Below the pieces are notes generated by a model, which was given only the letters and a program-made list of their open reading frames with translations, was not told the DNA's origin and searched no databases. A DNA stretch of 64,000 nucleotides. It comes from an alpha proteobacterium L41A. Lineage in GTDB: Bacteria; Pseudomonadota; Alphaproteobacteria; Caulobacterales; Caulobacteraceae. A program made the position numbers and the translations under genes. The DNA is taken from positions 1-64,000 of the forward strand of contig AMYY01000006.1 in assembly GCA_000335735.1 (NCBI GenBank), read 5' to 3'. Within the stretch, counting starts at the first letter, position 1. Each line of letters opens with the position of its first letter. This document shows, piece after piece, positions 53,800 through 61,830 of this stretch.

Positions 53800-54207
53800 A
53801 TGACCGCGCGTATCCTCATCATCGAAGACGAAGCCCTCGTTGCGATGGAGCTTCGATTCGTGCTGGAAGATCTGGGGCACGAAGTCCTGGGCGTAGCCGC
53901 GACCGCAAAGGCCGCGCGCGATCTGGTTCGCGAAAACGAAGTGGATTTGGCTCTGGTCGACATCCACCTGTCCGATGGTCCAACGGGGATCAACCTGGGT
54001 CGTGAACTCGGGCAGGACATGGGCGTCTCCGTTCTGTTCATGACGGCCAACCCCGGCATGGTGAAGGAAGGCGTCGCCGGCACGATCGGCGTCCTGTCCA
54101 AGCCGACCGACGAACATGCCGTGCAGACCGCCGTGGATTACGCCCTGCGCCGTCGCCAGGGTCAGCCGGTCGATTACGCACCGCCGGGTCTTCAACTCTT
54201 CGGGTAA
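53800..54207 (+). CDS. Single-domain response regulator
   Basis: A 135-residue receiver: ILIIEDEALVAMELRFVLEDLGH with the acidic pair, phospho-Asp in LVDIHLSDG, Thr in LFMTAN and Lys in VLSKP. There is no output domain. I place the start at ATG 53800, where the receiver begins; ATG 53719, overlapping the kinase stop by 17 bp, would add 27 residues. It is the natural partner of the HWE kinase just upstream, perhaps competing with or relaying to another regulator. Confidence 0.9.
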   Translation: MTARILIIEDEALVAMELRFVLEDLGHEVLGVAATAKAARDLVRENEVDLALVDIHLSDGPTGINLGRELGQDMGVSVLFMTANPGMVKEGVAGTIGVLSKPTDEHAVQTAVDYALRRRQGQPVDYAPPGLQLFG

Positions 54208-54277
54208 CCGCTTTCCCAACGGTTGCAGCCGCATGGATGCGGCATATGTCGAGGGCTCCCCAAAAGGAGACCTCCCC

Positions 54278-55237
54278 ATGACGACCCTGACGAAACGCAA
54301 GCTCGGCTCCAGCGGCCTGGACATCGCCCCTCTGGTGTTCGGCGGCAACGTCTTTGGCTGGACGGCGGATGAGGCGACGTCATTCGCCCTGCTGGACGGC
54401 TTCGTCGAGGCCGGCTTTGACGCCATCGACACCGCCGACGCCTATTCGCGCTGGGTCCCGGGCCATTCCGGCGGCGAAAGCGAGACGATCATCGGCAAGT
54501 GGCTGAAGGCGCGCGGTCGGCGCGACAACGTCAAGATCCTGACCAAGGTGGGATCGGACATGGGGCAGGGCCACAACGACCTGTCGCCGGCCTGGATCGA
54601 GACGGCGGTGGAGGCGTCGCTGCGCCGGCTCCAGACCGACTATATCGACCTGTATCAGACCCACTGGCCCGATCCGAAGACGCCGCAGGAGGAGACGCTG
54701 CGCGCGCTGGACAAGCTGGTGCAGTCCGGAAAGGTGCGCGCCATCGGCACGTCCAACCATTCGGCCGAGCAGGTGTCCGAAGCGCTGGACATCTCGCAGC
54801 GCGAGGGTCTGGCCGCCTATGCGACGATCCAGCCGCACTACAACCTCTACAGCCGCGACACCTTCGAGGGCGGATTGCAGGACCTGGCCGTGGAGAAGGG
54901 CTTGGGCGTCATCACCTATTTCAGCCTGGAGAGCGGCTTCTTGACCGGCAAATACAAGGCCGTCGATCAGATCGCCGGGACCAAGCGCGAGGGAATGCTG
55001 AAGGACAAGTTCGACGAGCGCGGCGTGCGCATCCTGGCGGTTCTGGACGCCGTGGCCCAAAAGAACGAGGCCACATCCGCCCAGGTCGCCCTGGCCTGGC
55101 TGCTGGCCCAACCGGGCGTCACGGCCCCGATCGTCAGCGCCACCTCGACCGACCAGCTGGCCGACACTCTGAAGGCGGCGACCCTGACGCTGTCGGACGA
55201 GGATCTGGGTGAACTGACGCAGGCCTCGGCCTACTGA
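54278..55237 (+). CDS. Aldo/keto reductase
   Basis: A 319-residue NADPH-dependent TIM-barrel reductase with the full active site: Asp and Tyr in DTADAYSRW, Lys in ILTKVGSD and His in YQTHWPDP. The C-terminal IVSATSTDQL binds the cofactor phosphate. Start ATG 54278 follows AAGGAGA. It resembles the YajO/YhdN-like general-stress reductases. It is convergent with trxB across a hairpin. Confidence 0.93.
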   Translation: MTTLTKRKLGSSGLDIAPLVFGGNVFGWTADEATSFALLDGFVEAGFDAIDTADAYSRWVPGHSGGESETIIGKWLKARGRRDNVKILTKVGSDMGQGHNDLSPAWIETAVEASLRRLQTDYIDLYQTHWPDPKTPQEETLRALDKLVQSGKVRAIGTSNHSAEQVSEALDISQREGLAAYATIQPHYNLYSRDTFEGGLQDLAVEKGLGVITYFSLESGFLTGKYKAVDQIAGTKREGMLKDKFDERGVRILAVLDAVAQKNEATSAQVALAWLLAQPGVTAPIVSATSTDQLADTLKAATLTLSDEDLGELTQASAY

Positions 55238-55245
55238 GCGCGCAG

Positions 55246-55269
55246 GATCGGGGTCACCAGACCCCGATC
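55246..55269. terminator. Hairpin between convergent aldo/keto reductase and trxB genes
   Basis: A perfect 10-bp stem (55246-55255 with 55260-55269) and 4-nt loop, sitting on the trxB stop codon. There is no clear T-run on either side, so termination is plausible but not certain. Confidence 0.5.
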
Positions 55270-56261
55270 TTCTCCGCCTCGGCGTGGCTGATGGGGTTGT
55301 GGGCCTTGGCGTGGTCCTCTTCGGCGAGGAAGCGGCTGACTTCCAGGGCGGCCATGCAGCCCATGCCGGCGGCCGTGACGGCCTGGCGATAAACATCGTC
55401 GGTCACGTCGCCCGCGGCCCAGACGCCTTCGATTTCGGTCGAGGCGGTGCCGGGCTTGACCCGCAGATAGCCGCCGGCGTTGGTCTCCAACTGGCCCTTG
55501 AACAGTTCCGACGACGGGGCGTGGCCGATGGCGATGAAGACGCCGTCGGCGGGGATGTCCCGGGTCGAGCCGTCCTGGACGTTCTTGAGCCGGACGCCCG
55601 TGACGTTCTTGGCCATGCCGTCCACGACACCGACGATCTCCTCGATCGCCGAGTTCCAGATCACCTCGACCTTGGGGTGGGCGAACAGCCGGTCCTGGAG
55701 GATCTTCTCGGCGCGGAACTCGTCGCGACGGTGAACGACCGTGACCTTGGAGGCGAAGTTGGTCAGGAACAACGCCTCTTCGACGGCGGTGTTGCCGCCG
55801 CCGACGACCACGACCTCCTTGCCGCGATAGAAGAAGCCGTCGCAGGTCGCGCAGGCCGAGACGCCGAAGCCCTGATAGGCGGCCTCGCTCTCAAGCCCCA
55901 GCCACTTCGCCTGGGCGCCGGTGGAGATGATGACGGTCTCGGCTAGCATCTCTTCGCCGCTGTCCAGTTTCAGGCGGAACGGGCGTTGCGACAGGTCGGC
56001 GGAGACCACGATGTCGTGGATCACCTCGGTCCCGACATGCAGGGCCTGGGCCTGCATCTGCTCCATCAGCCAGGGGCCCTGGATGGTGTCGGCGAAGCCG
56101 GGATAGTTCTCGACGTCGGTGGTGATGGTCAGCTGGCCGCCGGGCTGGATGCCGGCGATGACGACGGGGTTCAGCGAGGCGCGGGCGGCGTAGATGGCGG
56201 CGGTCCAGCCGGCGGGGCCGGAGCCGATGATGGCGACGCGAACGGTACGAGCTTGGGTCAT
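55254..56261 (-). CDS. trxB: Thioredoxin reductase
   Basis: A 335-residue flavoenzyme that reduces thioredoxin with NADPH. The FAD motif is GSGPAGWTAAIYAARA, the redox-active disulphide lies in SACATCDGFF, the NADPH motif is VGGGNTAVEEALFL with HRRDEFRA, and the final AGDVTDDVYRQAVTAAGMGCMAA is typical. The length is slightly above the E. coli protein. It is divergent from a small glycine-zipper gene. Confidence 0.97.
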   Translation of the reverse strand: MTQARTVRVAIIGSGPAGWTAAIYAARASLNPVVIAGIQPGGQLTITTDVENYPGFADTIQGPWLMEQMQAQALHVGTEVIHDIVVSADLSQRPFRLKLDSGEEMLAETVIISTGAQAKWLGLESEAAYQGFGVSACATCDGFFYRGKEVVVVGGGNTAVEEALFLTNFASKVTVVHRRDEFRAEKILQDRLFAHPKVEVIWNSAIEEIVGVVDGMAKNVTGVRLKNVQDGSTRDIPADGVFIAIGHAPSSELFKGQLETNAGGYLRVKPGTASTEIEGVWAAGDVTDDVYRQAVTAAGMGCMAALEVSRFLAEEDHAKAHNPISHAEAEKIGVW

Positions 56262-56330
56262 GCCCCCTATTTAGGCGGTGATTCCCGTTTGCGCGATGCT
56301 AGTCTCGCCTGACCAGAAGAGGAGATGGGG

Positions 56331-56600
56331 ATGACGAACAAGAACGCGGCCTTTCTGCCGATCGGGATTGGCATGGGCCTGTCGATCGGCGTGGCGCTGG
56401 GCGTGGCGCTGGACAACGTCGGCTTGGGCCTCGCCCTGGGCACGGCCATCGGATCGGGTTTTGGCGTGGCTCTGATGAGCGCGGCGAACGCCAAGGCCAA
56501 GAGGGGCGGCGGGTCGGACGGCGGCGCGGTGATGCCGCCATCGGATACTTCGCAGCACAGCGGCTCAGACCGCAGCGGGGACAGTGGCGGCGGCGACTAG
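56331..56600 (+). CDS. Small membrane protein with glycine-rich helices
   Basis: An 89-residue protein with two glycine-rich membrane helices (about 10-30 and 33-52) and a Ser/Gly/Asp-rich tail. The start ATG 56331 follows AGGAG by six bases; ATG 56325 lies too close to that site. I do not recognise a family with confidence. The glycine pattern suggests helix packing in the inner membrane. Confidence 0.7.
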   Translation: MTNKNAAFLPIGIGMGLSIGVALGVALDNVGLGLALGTAIGSGFGVALMSAANAKAKRGGGSDGGAVMPPSDTSQHSGSDRSGDSGGGD

Positions 56601-56725
56601 AAAAGGCCACTCCATATTTTTTGAGTGCACTTTAGTGCAGATTTTTGCGAATCGTTCTTAGTAATCCTCCCGATGACGGTCGTCACCATGGGGCATGACG
56701 GCGTCAGAAACGGACGTGGGTCTCG

Positions 56726-57703
56726 CTATCGCGCCCGCATCGCTTCCAGAACGGCGCGCGCGGCGCGGTCGGTTTCGGCCAGCGGGTCGTAGGTCCAGCC
56801 GTCCAGCGCGCCGTCGAACGGGCGGGTGGCGCCGCGCGATCGCAGGTCATCGTGCAGGAGAGCGAACTTGTCGCCGGCCTTCAGCGGGATCATCGGCAGG
56901 ACGTGAACCGGCTTGCCGGTGGAGGCGGCTTCGGCGGCCATGTTGGCGCTGTCCTCGGTGACCAGGATGTGGTCGGCGAAATGCAGGAAGCCGAACAGGG
57001 GGTTGTCGCCTGTCCCATCCCAGATCCAGCCGGGCAGGTCCGACAGGCGAGCGATCATGACGGCTTTCGCCGCGTCGGGCGTGCGGCGTGAGAAGGTCAG
57101 CATCAGCGCTCCGCCCGACGCCCGCACGGCGTCCGCGATCTGGTCGGCCAAGTCCGCCGCATGGGCTTCGGTCAGATCGAAGGCCTTGGACTTGCCGCCG
57201 ATCAGCACGGCGATGCGCGGATGGGACAGGGGGGCGATCCGGTCGGCGAAGGCGGGCGCGGCCTCGGCGACCCTCTGCGGCGTGATGCGGTGCGGCGAGC
57301 CGGTGATCTCAAAGACATTGTCGCCCGACAGACCGTCATGGGCGGGGGCGACGATCAGGTCGTAACGGTCGTTGGCCCAGCGTGGATCCTGGGTCTGAAC
57401 GACGAAGGTCTTGCCGCCGCTCCATTCCTTGACGCGGGTCGACAGCGGCAGGGTCGCGCGACCCGTGGCGATCCACAGATCGGGCCACTGATCGGCATTG
57501 GGGGCGGTCAGAGGCGCGGACGCCAGCATGGCCGGGGTCTTCAAGGCCGACGGCAGGCGGTCGAAGATCGGCCGCCAGCGGATATGTTTGATCGTGATCT
57601 CGGCCGGGGTCAGGCGCTGAACGGCCTCGGCGAGACCCAGCGCCTGATTCTCGATGCCGGCGCGGCCGTCGGAGACGACCCAGATGGAGAGGGGGCGCGT
57701 CAT
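56726..57703 (-). CDS. ELM1/GtrOC1-family putative nucleoside-diphosphate-sugar epimerase
   Basis: A 325-residue protein of the Mito_fiss_Elm1 family: WVVSDGRAGIENQALGLAEA at the start, VLIGGKSKAFDL in the middle and VTEDSANMAAEAASTGKPVHVLPM near the end. The fold resembles GT-B glycosyltransferases. Plant ELM1 acts in mitochondrial fission, while the bacterial members probably modify envelope polysaccharide; this is family-level inference. The repeat downstream of its start separates it from greA. Confidence 0.85.
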   Translation of the reverse strand: MTRPLSIWVVSDGRAGIENQALGLAEAVQRLTPAEITIKHIRWRPIFDRLPSALKTPAMLASAPLTAPNADQWPDLWIATGRATLPLSTRVKEWSGGKTFVVQTQDPRWANDRYDLIVAPAHDGLSGDNVFEITGSPHRITPQRVAEAAPAFADRIAPLSHPRIAVLIGGKSKAFDLTEAHAADLADQIADAVRASGGALMLTFSRRTPDAAKAVMIARLSDLPGWIWDGTGDNPLFGFLHFADHILVTEDSANMAAEAASTGKPVHVLPMIPLKAGDKFALLHDDLRSRGATRPFDGALDGWTYDPLAETDRAARAVLEAMRAR

Positions 57704-57707
57704 CTGC

Positions 57708-57869
57708 TCTCCCTCCCCCTGCGGGGGAGGGTGGCCGAGCGGAGCGAGGTCGGGTGGGGAGGGCAGAGCGAAACCCCAAGGACCTTAATGGTTTCAGACA
57801 GTGCGTCCCTGCCGGGCGGCCCCCACCCCGTCGCTGTGCGACGACCCTCCCCGGAGCGGGGAGGGAGAA
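57708..57869. repeat. Intergenic repeat of two inverted GC-rich hairpins
   Basis: Both ends carry hairpins of one type: 57711-57719 with 57723-57731 (9-bp stem) and 57845-57852 with 57858-57865 (8-bp stem). The sequence next to each, read outward, is similar (GGGGAGGGT...GGTGGGG), so the element is an imperfect 160-bp palindrome. It has no open frame and lies between the greA stop and the start of the ELM1-family gene. Elements of this look are scattered in related genomes, from memory. Confidence 0.7.
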
Positions 57870-57887
57870 GGTCGTGCGAGTTTTGGC

Positions 57888-58361
57888 TTACTTCCACTCG
57901 ACCTTGAGGATTTCGTAGGCTTTCACGCCGCCGGGGGTGTTGACCTCCACGACGTCGCCGACTTCCTTCGAAATCATGGCGCGCGCGATCGGCGAGGCGA
58001 TCGAGATCTTGCCCTTCTTCACGTCCGCTTCGTGTTCGCCGACGATCTGATAGGTGGCCTCTTCCTCGGTGTCCTCGTCCACGACGGTAACCGTGGCGCC
58101 GAACTTGACCTGGCTGCCCGACAGTTTGGACACGTCGATGACCTGGGCGCGGCTGATCTTGTCTTCGATCTCGGCGATCTGGCCTTCGATCCAGCCCTGG
58201 CGCTCCTTGGCGGCATGGTATTCGGCGTTTTCGGACAGGTCGCCGTGCTCACGCGCCTCGGAAATGGCGGCGATCACGCTCGGCCTTTCGACCGACTTCA
58301 ATTGCTTCAGTTGATCGTCGAGGACGCGGTAGCCCTCGGCCGTCATCGGCACTTTTTCCAT
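57888..58361 (-). CDS. greA: Transcription elongation factor GreA
   Basis: A 157-residue factor that rescues backtracked RNA polymerase by stimulating transcript cleavage. The N-terminal coiled coil carries the acidic tip in [19 protein letters not shown], and the C-terminal FKBP-like domain ends in [23 protein letters not shown]. Start ATG 58361 gives the usual length; the open frame upstream is not coding. Confidence 0.97.
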   Translation of the reverse strand: MEKVPMTAEGYRVLDDQLKQLKSVERPSVIAAISEAREHGDLSENAEYHAAKERQGWIEGQIAEIEDKISRAQVIDVSKLSGSQVKFGATVTVVDEDTEEEATYQIVGEHEADVKKGKISIASPIARAMISKEVGDVVEVNTPGGVKAYEILKVEWK

Positions 58362-58507
58362 TGTGTCGTGATTTTTCTGGTTCGCCCGGAGACTGGAAAG
58401 ACGCGAGATAAGCACACAAAAGGCCGCGGGGCGGGCGCGGCCGGGCATCAAGACTAGGATTTCTCGCTCAGGAATTCAAGAGCGCAGGGCCCGTGCCGGT
58501 TGGCCGC

Positions 58508-58708
58508 TCAGGCGCGGGCCGGCGGCTCGGGCTTATGATCACGACGCAGCACGCCCTTGATGAGGCTGTAGGCCAGCCAACCGACGGCGGCGAGGCCGGC
58601 GAGCATGAAGATGCCGGAAATCAAGGCGGCTCCTGCCGCCATGAAGGCGAGGACGAAGGCGACGGCCGCAGCAAGGCCGGCCACAATCTGAATGGTGTGA
58701 AGGCGCAT
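58508..58708 (-). CDS. Small two-helix membrane protein
   Basis: A 66-residue protein with two membrane helices (about 8-28 and 30-50) and a charged C-terminal tail (RRDHKPEPPARA). I do not recognise the family. It lies alone between greA and a GST gene, on the same strand as both. Codon use matches neighbours. Confidence 0.65.
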   Translation of the reverse strand: MRLHTIQIVAGLAAAVAFVLAFMAAGAALISGIFMLAGLAAVGWLAYSLIKGVLRRDHKPEPPARA

Positions 58709-58762
58709 GAGACCTTAACGCCCTCGACCACGGCGGGTTGCGCCGCCGCGATCACGATCCGA

Positions 58763-59428
58763 TCACGCGTAGCTGTAGGGACCGCCCCGCTCGAGCGCGC
58801 GTTGATAGGCGGGCCTTGCATGGATGCGGGTCAGGAAGGCCTTCAGGCGTGGCTTGGTCTCGGCATCGAAGGCGCGGTCGGCGCCGGCCTCGACTGGAAA
58901 GCTCATCATGATGTCGGCGGCGGTGAACTGATCGCCCGCGAACCATTCCGAGCGGCCCAGTTCGTCCTCCCAGAAGCCGACATGGGTGCGCAGCTGCGGA
59001 TCGACGAAACTGGTGATCGCCTTGTCGGCGACGCCATTGACGATGGGCTTCAGCAGGGCCGGCGCACGGCGTGGAAGCATGCTGAAGACCAGCTTCAGCA
59101 GCAAAGGGGGCATGGCCGACCCCTCGGCATAGTGCAGCCAATAGGTGAATCGACGGCCGTCCTCGGTTCCCGCCGCCGGACGCAGGCGACCTTGGCCGTA
59201 GGTATCGAGCAAATATTCGACGATGGCCCCGGTCTCTGCGACCTTGACCGCGCCGTCCTCGATGACCGGCGACTTGCCCAGCGGGTGGATCGCCAGCAGT
59301 TCGGGCGGCGCCAGCCGGTTTCCGGGGTTTCGTTCGTAGCGGACCACTTCATAGTCCAGGCCCAGCTCTTCGAGCAGCCACAGGACGCGTTGCGAGCGGC
59401 TGTCGTTCAGATGGTGGACTTTGATCAT
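58763..59428 (-). CDS. Glutathione S-transferase
   Basis: A 221-residue GST: thioredoxin-like domain with catalytic-loop Ser (LNDSRSQRVLWLLEELG), the cis-Pro region LGKSPVIEDG and ETGAIVEYLL, then a helical domain with FTAADIMMSFPVEA. The N-terminal pattern is that of bacterial beta/theta-like GSTs. It is the second GST in the window; the substrate is not known. Confidence 0.92.
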   Translation of the reverse strand: MIKVHHLNDSRSQRVLWLLEELGLDYEVVRYERNPGNRLAPPELLAIHPLGKSPVIEDGAVKVAETGAIVEYLLDTYGQGRLRPAAGTEDGRRFTYWLHYAEGSAMPPLLLKLVFSMLPRRAPALLKPIVNGVADKAITSFVDPQLRTHVGFWEDELGRSEWFAGDQFTAADIMMSFPVEAGADRAFDAETKPRLKAFLTRIHARPAYQRALERGGPYSYA

Positions 59429-59498
59429 GGGTTGGCTCCGGGCGGCGAGGCGTGACTATTCGCAACGCCGCCCGAGAAGTCGAGCGGCGATTGCGGCC

Positions 59499-59699
59499 TC
59501 AGCGCGGGCGACGTCCGCTCCAGCGTCCGCGCGGTTGCGGCGCGACCTTGGGCTTGGCGCCTTCGCGGCGGTTGCGCCAGGCCTCATAAGCCAGGGTCGC
59601 CAGGGCCAGTTTGCCGGCGTGACGACCGGCGACGCGGCGGCCGCCCTTGGACAGCAAAAGGCTGCCGAGAAGGGGAACGAGCTTGTGCAGACGGGACAT
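59499..59699 (-). CDS. Small basic protein
   Basis: A 66-residue, very basic protein (RLHKLVPLLGSLLLSKGGRR... with an Arg-rich tail) containing a short hydrophobic stretch near residues 7-17. The start ATG 59699 is supported by AAGGAA eight bases upstream. Family unrecognised. It is divergent from the symporter gene. Confidence 0.65.
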   Translation of the reverse strand: MSRLHKLVPLLGSLLLSKGGRRVAGRHAGKLALATLAYEAWRNRREGAKPKVAPQPRGRWSGRRPR

Positions 59700-59827
59700 G
59701 ATTGAGTTCCTTTCGTCCCATGAACGCGCGGTGTGCGACCGGGGTTCGCCATGCGACGACATGAACTGTCAGCGACCGACAGAAGGTTTGGCGCGCGCGA
59801 TGCGCCGAGCGGTGCTAGCGCTAGGGC

Positions 59828-61126
59828 ATGAGCCAATCCCGCGTCGCCGCCTTCTTCACCTCCCTGAGCTTTTTCGTCATCGCGGCCCTGGTCGCCGGCG
59901 TCGTCGTCGGCGCCCTGGCGCAAGGGTCGCAGGCCGCCTGGCTGACCGGCGCCTTGGGCGTGGTCGAGAGCCTGGGCCAGGTGTGGCTGAACGCCCTGCG
60001 CATGACCGTCATTCCCCTGGTGTTCAGCCTGCTGGTGACCGGCATCGTGTCCATCGCCGATGCGGCGGCGACGGGCCGGATCGCGGTGCGGTCGCTGGTG
60101 GTGTTCGCGGTGCTGCTGGTCGGGGCGACGATCTATGCGATCCTTGCGGGCCTGGGCCTGCTGGCGGTCTGGCCGATCGATCCGGAGGCGGGACGTGGCC
60201 TGCTGGCGGGCGTCAGCGCCGAATCGCTGGCGACCGTGGGCGAGGCGGCGCGCACCGACGGCCTGCGCGCCTTCCTGGCCAGCCTGGCGCCGGCCAATGT
60301 CATCAAGGCGGCGTCCGACGACGGGGTGCTGGCGGTGGTGGTCTTCGCCGTCGCCTTCGGCTTCGCCGCGACACGGATCAAGACCGAACTGCGACGGCCC
60401 CTGGCGGGCTTCTTCGAGGCGGTGGCCGAGACCATGGTGGTCATCGTCCACTGGGTGCTGCTGGCCGCGCCGTTCGGGGTGTTCGCCCTGGCCCTGGGCG
60501 TGGGTTTGCGCGCGGGGCTGGGGGTGGCGGGGACGCTGGCCCACTATGTCGCCATCGTCTGCCTCAGCCAGATCGGCCTGATCCTGATCATCTATGTCGT
60601 GGCGATCGTGTGGGGGCGGATCTCGCTAGGCCGTTTCGCGCGCGCCGTGGCCCCGGCCCAGGTCGTCGCCGTCTCGACCCAGTCGTCGCTGGCCAGCCTG
60701 CCGGTGATGATCGAACGGGCGCGCGACTGGCTGGGCGTGCCGCAGACCTCCGCCGGCCTCGTTCTGCCGCTGGCGGTGGCGGTGTTCCGCATCACAAGCC
60801 CTGTCGCCAACCTGGCGGTCTGCCTCTATGTGGCGCAGTTGCACGGGGTGGAGCTGGGGCTCGGCGTGCTGATCGCCGGCGGTCTAACGGCCATCGCCGT
60901 GTCCATCGCCTCGGTCGGTTTGCCGGGCCAGGTCAGCTTCTTCGCCGCCATCGGCCCCATCTGCCTGGCCATGGGCCTGCCGCTGGGCGTGCTGCCGCTG
61001 CTGCTGGCGGTCGAGGTCATCCCCGACATCTTCCGCACCGTCGGCAACGTCACCGCCGACCTGGCCGCGACCCGGATCGTGGCGGGGGATGATGAACTCG
61101 AAAGCGACAACGCCAGCAGGAGTTAG
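59828..61126 (+). CDS. Dicarboxylate/amino-acid:cation symporter (DAACS family)
   Basis: A 432-residue transporter with eight membrane helices and two re-entrant loops. NALRMTVIPLVFSLLVTGI is the family motif after helix 2; the Ser-rich loop STQSSLASLP and the later GLPGQVSFFAAIGPICLAMG represent HP1 and HP2. The family takes up glutamate, aspartate or C4-dicarboxylates with H+ or Na+. The Asn/Asp pattern in helix 8 (VGNVTADLAATRI) is partly kept. Substrate not predicted. Confidence 0.92.
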   Translation: MSQSRVAAFFTSLSFFVIAALVAGVVVGALAQGSQAAWLTGALGVVESLGQVWLNALRMTVIPLVFSLLVTGIVSIADAAATGRIAVRSLVVFAVLLVGATIYAILAGLGLLAVWPIDPEAGRGLLAGVSAESLATVGEAARTDGLRAFLASLAPANVIKAASDDGVLAVVVFAVAFGFAATRIKTELRRPLAGFFEAVAETMVVIVHWVLLAAPFGVFALALGVGLRAGLGVAGTLAHYVAIVCLSQIGLILIIYVVAIVWGRISLGRFARAVAPAQVVAVSTQSSLASLPVMIERARDWLGVPQTSAGLVLPLAVAVFRITSPVANLAVCLYVAQLHGVELGLGVLIAGGLTAIAVSIASVGLPGQVSFFAAIGPICLAMGLPLGVLPLLLAVEVIPDIFRTVGNVTADLAATRIVAGDDELESDNASRS

Positions 61127-61135
61127 GGCAAGATA

Positions 61136-61825
61136 ATGGTTCAGAAAAAGCCTGTTGGGAAAGACGGATCTCTACGACACGAAATCGGACCGGATATCGA
61201 CAAAAGAACATTCGAGCGACACCTATCCCCGAAGGAAAAGCACCTGCTTGAAGCGGATGTTGCGAAAGCTTTCAGAAAATCAATTCTCGACAGCACGGAT
61301 GCCCAGTCTATCGAGCTAACCCAACTCGACGAAAACGACCTCGATTTCTTATGGGAACTCGATGGTAGAAGAGCCAAGCTCGAATTTACGGAGCTTATAC
61401 TTTCTAATCCACCATATCGTGATGAGGGCGATAGCGCCGTCATACACTACAAGCCTTGGTCAGTGGCCTTCGTAGATCTTGTCGAAAGGAAATCAAAAAA
61501 GGGTTACTCAGACAGTCTTCCCATAGATTTGCTAGTTTATACTACCCATTGGTCTTATCACGGAAACAGCTTCTGCATAGAATTGGCTGCTGAGCGATTG
61601 CGCCATTTCGGGGCTGGATCTATCTTCTCCCGCATTTATTATCTCAGCTATCTAGGAGAGATGTCCGAGCTAGCTTCGGTAAAGCCATATCGTGAACCGC
61701 TCAGCCCCCGCATTCGTCGTGAATACGAGGGCCAGTGGTTCTCAACAATGAATTTCGCGGCCGGAACTGCGGTGCCAGGCGGCACCATGTTTAAGATTCA
61801 GCTGCCAAAACCTCGCAGAAGCTGA
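61136..61825 (+). CDS. Orphan hypothetical protein, probably horizontally acquired
   Basis: A 229-residue soluble protein with markedly lower GC and different codon use than both neighbours (AGA, TTA, ATA codons are frequent). It begins nine bases after the symporter stop and ends five bases before the carB stop. The part around residues 100-150 (KPWSVAFVDLVERKSKKGYSD..., LLVYTTHWSYHGNSFCIELAAERL) is aromatic-rich. I do not recognise any domain. A single foreign gene squeezed between two core genes suggests a cargo or defence-type function, without direct evidence. Confidence 0.75.
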   Translation: MVQKKPVGKDGSLRHEIGPDIDKRTFERHLSPKEKHLLEADVAKAFRKSILDSTDAQSIELTQLDENDLDFLWELDGRRAKLEFTELILSNPPYRDEGDSAVIHYKPWSVAFVDLVERKSKKGYSDSLPIDLLVYTTHWSYHGNSFCIELAAERLRHFGAGSIFSRIYYLSYLGEMSELASVKPYREPLSPRIRREYEGQWFSTMNFAAGTAVPGGTMFKIQLPKPRRS

Positions 61826-61830
61826 TGTGA

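Noticed and set aside
59647..61092. Second plus-strand frame within the symporter gene
   Set aside because: It is a glycine/arginine-rich frame-shifted shadow of the DAACS transporter.
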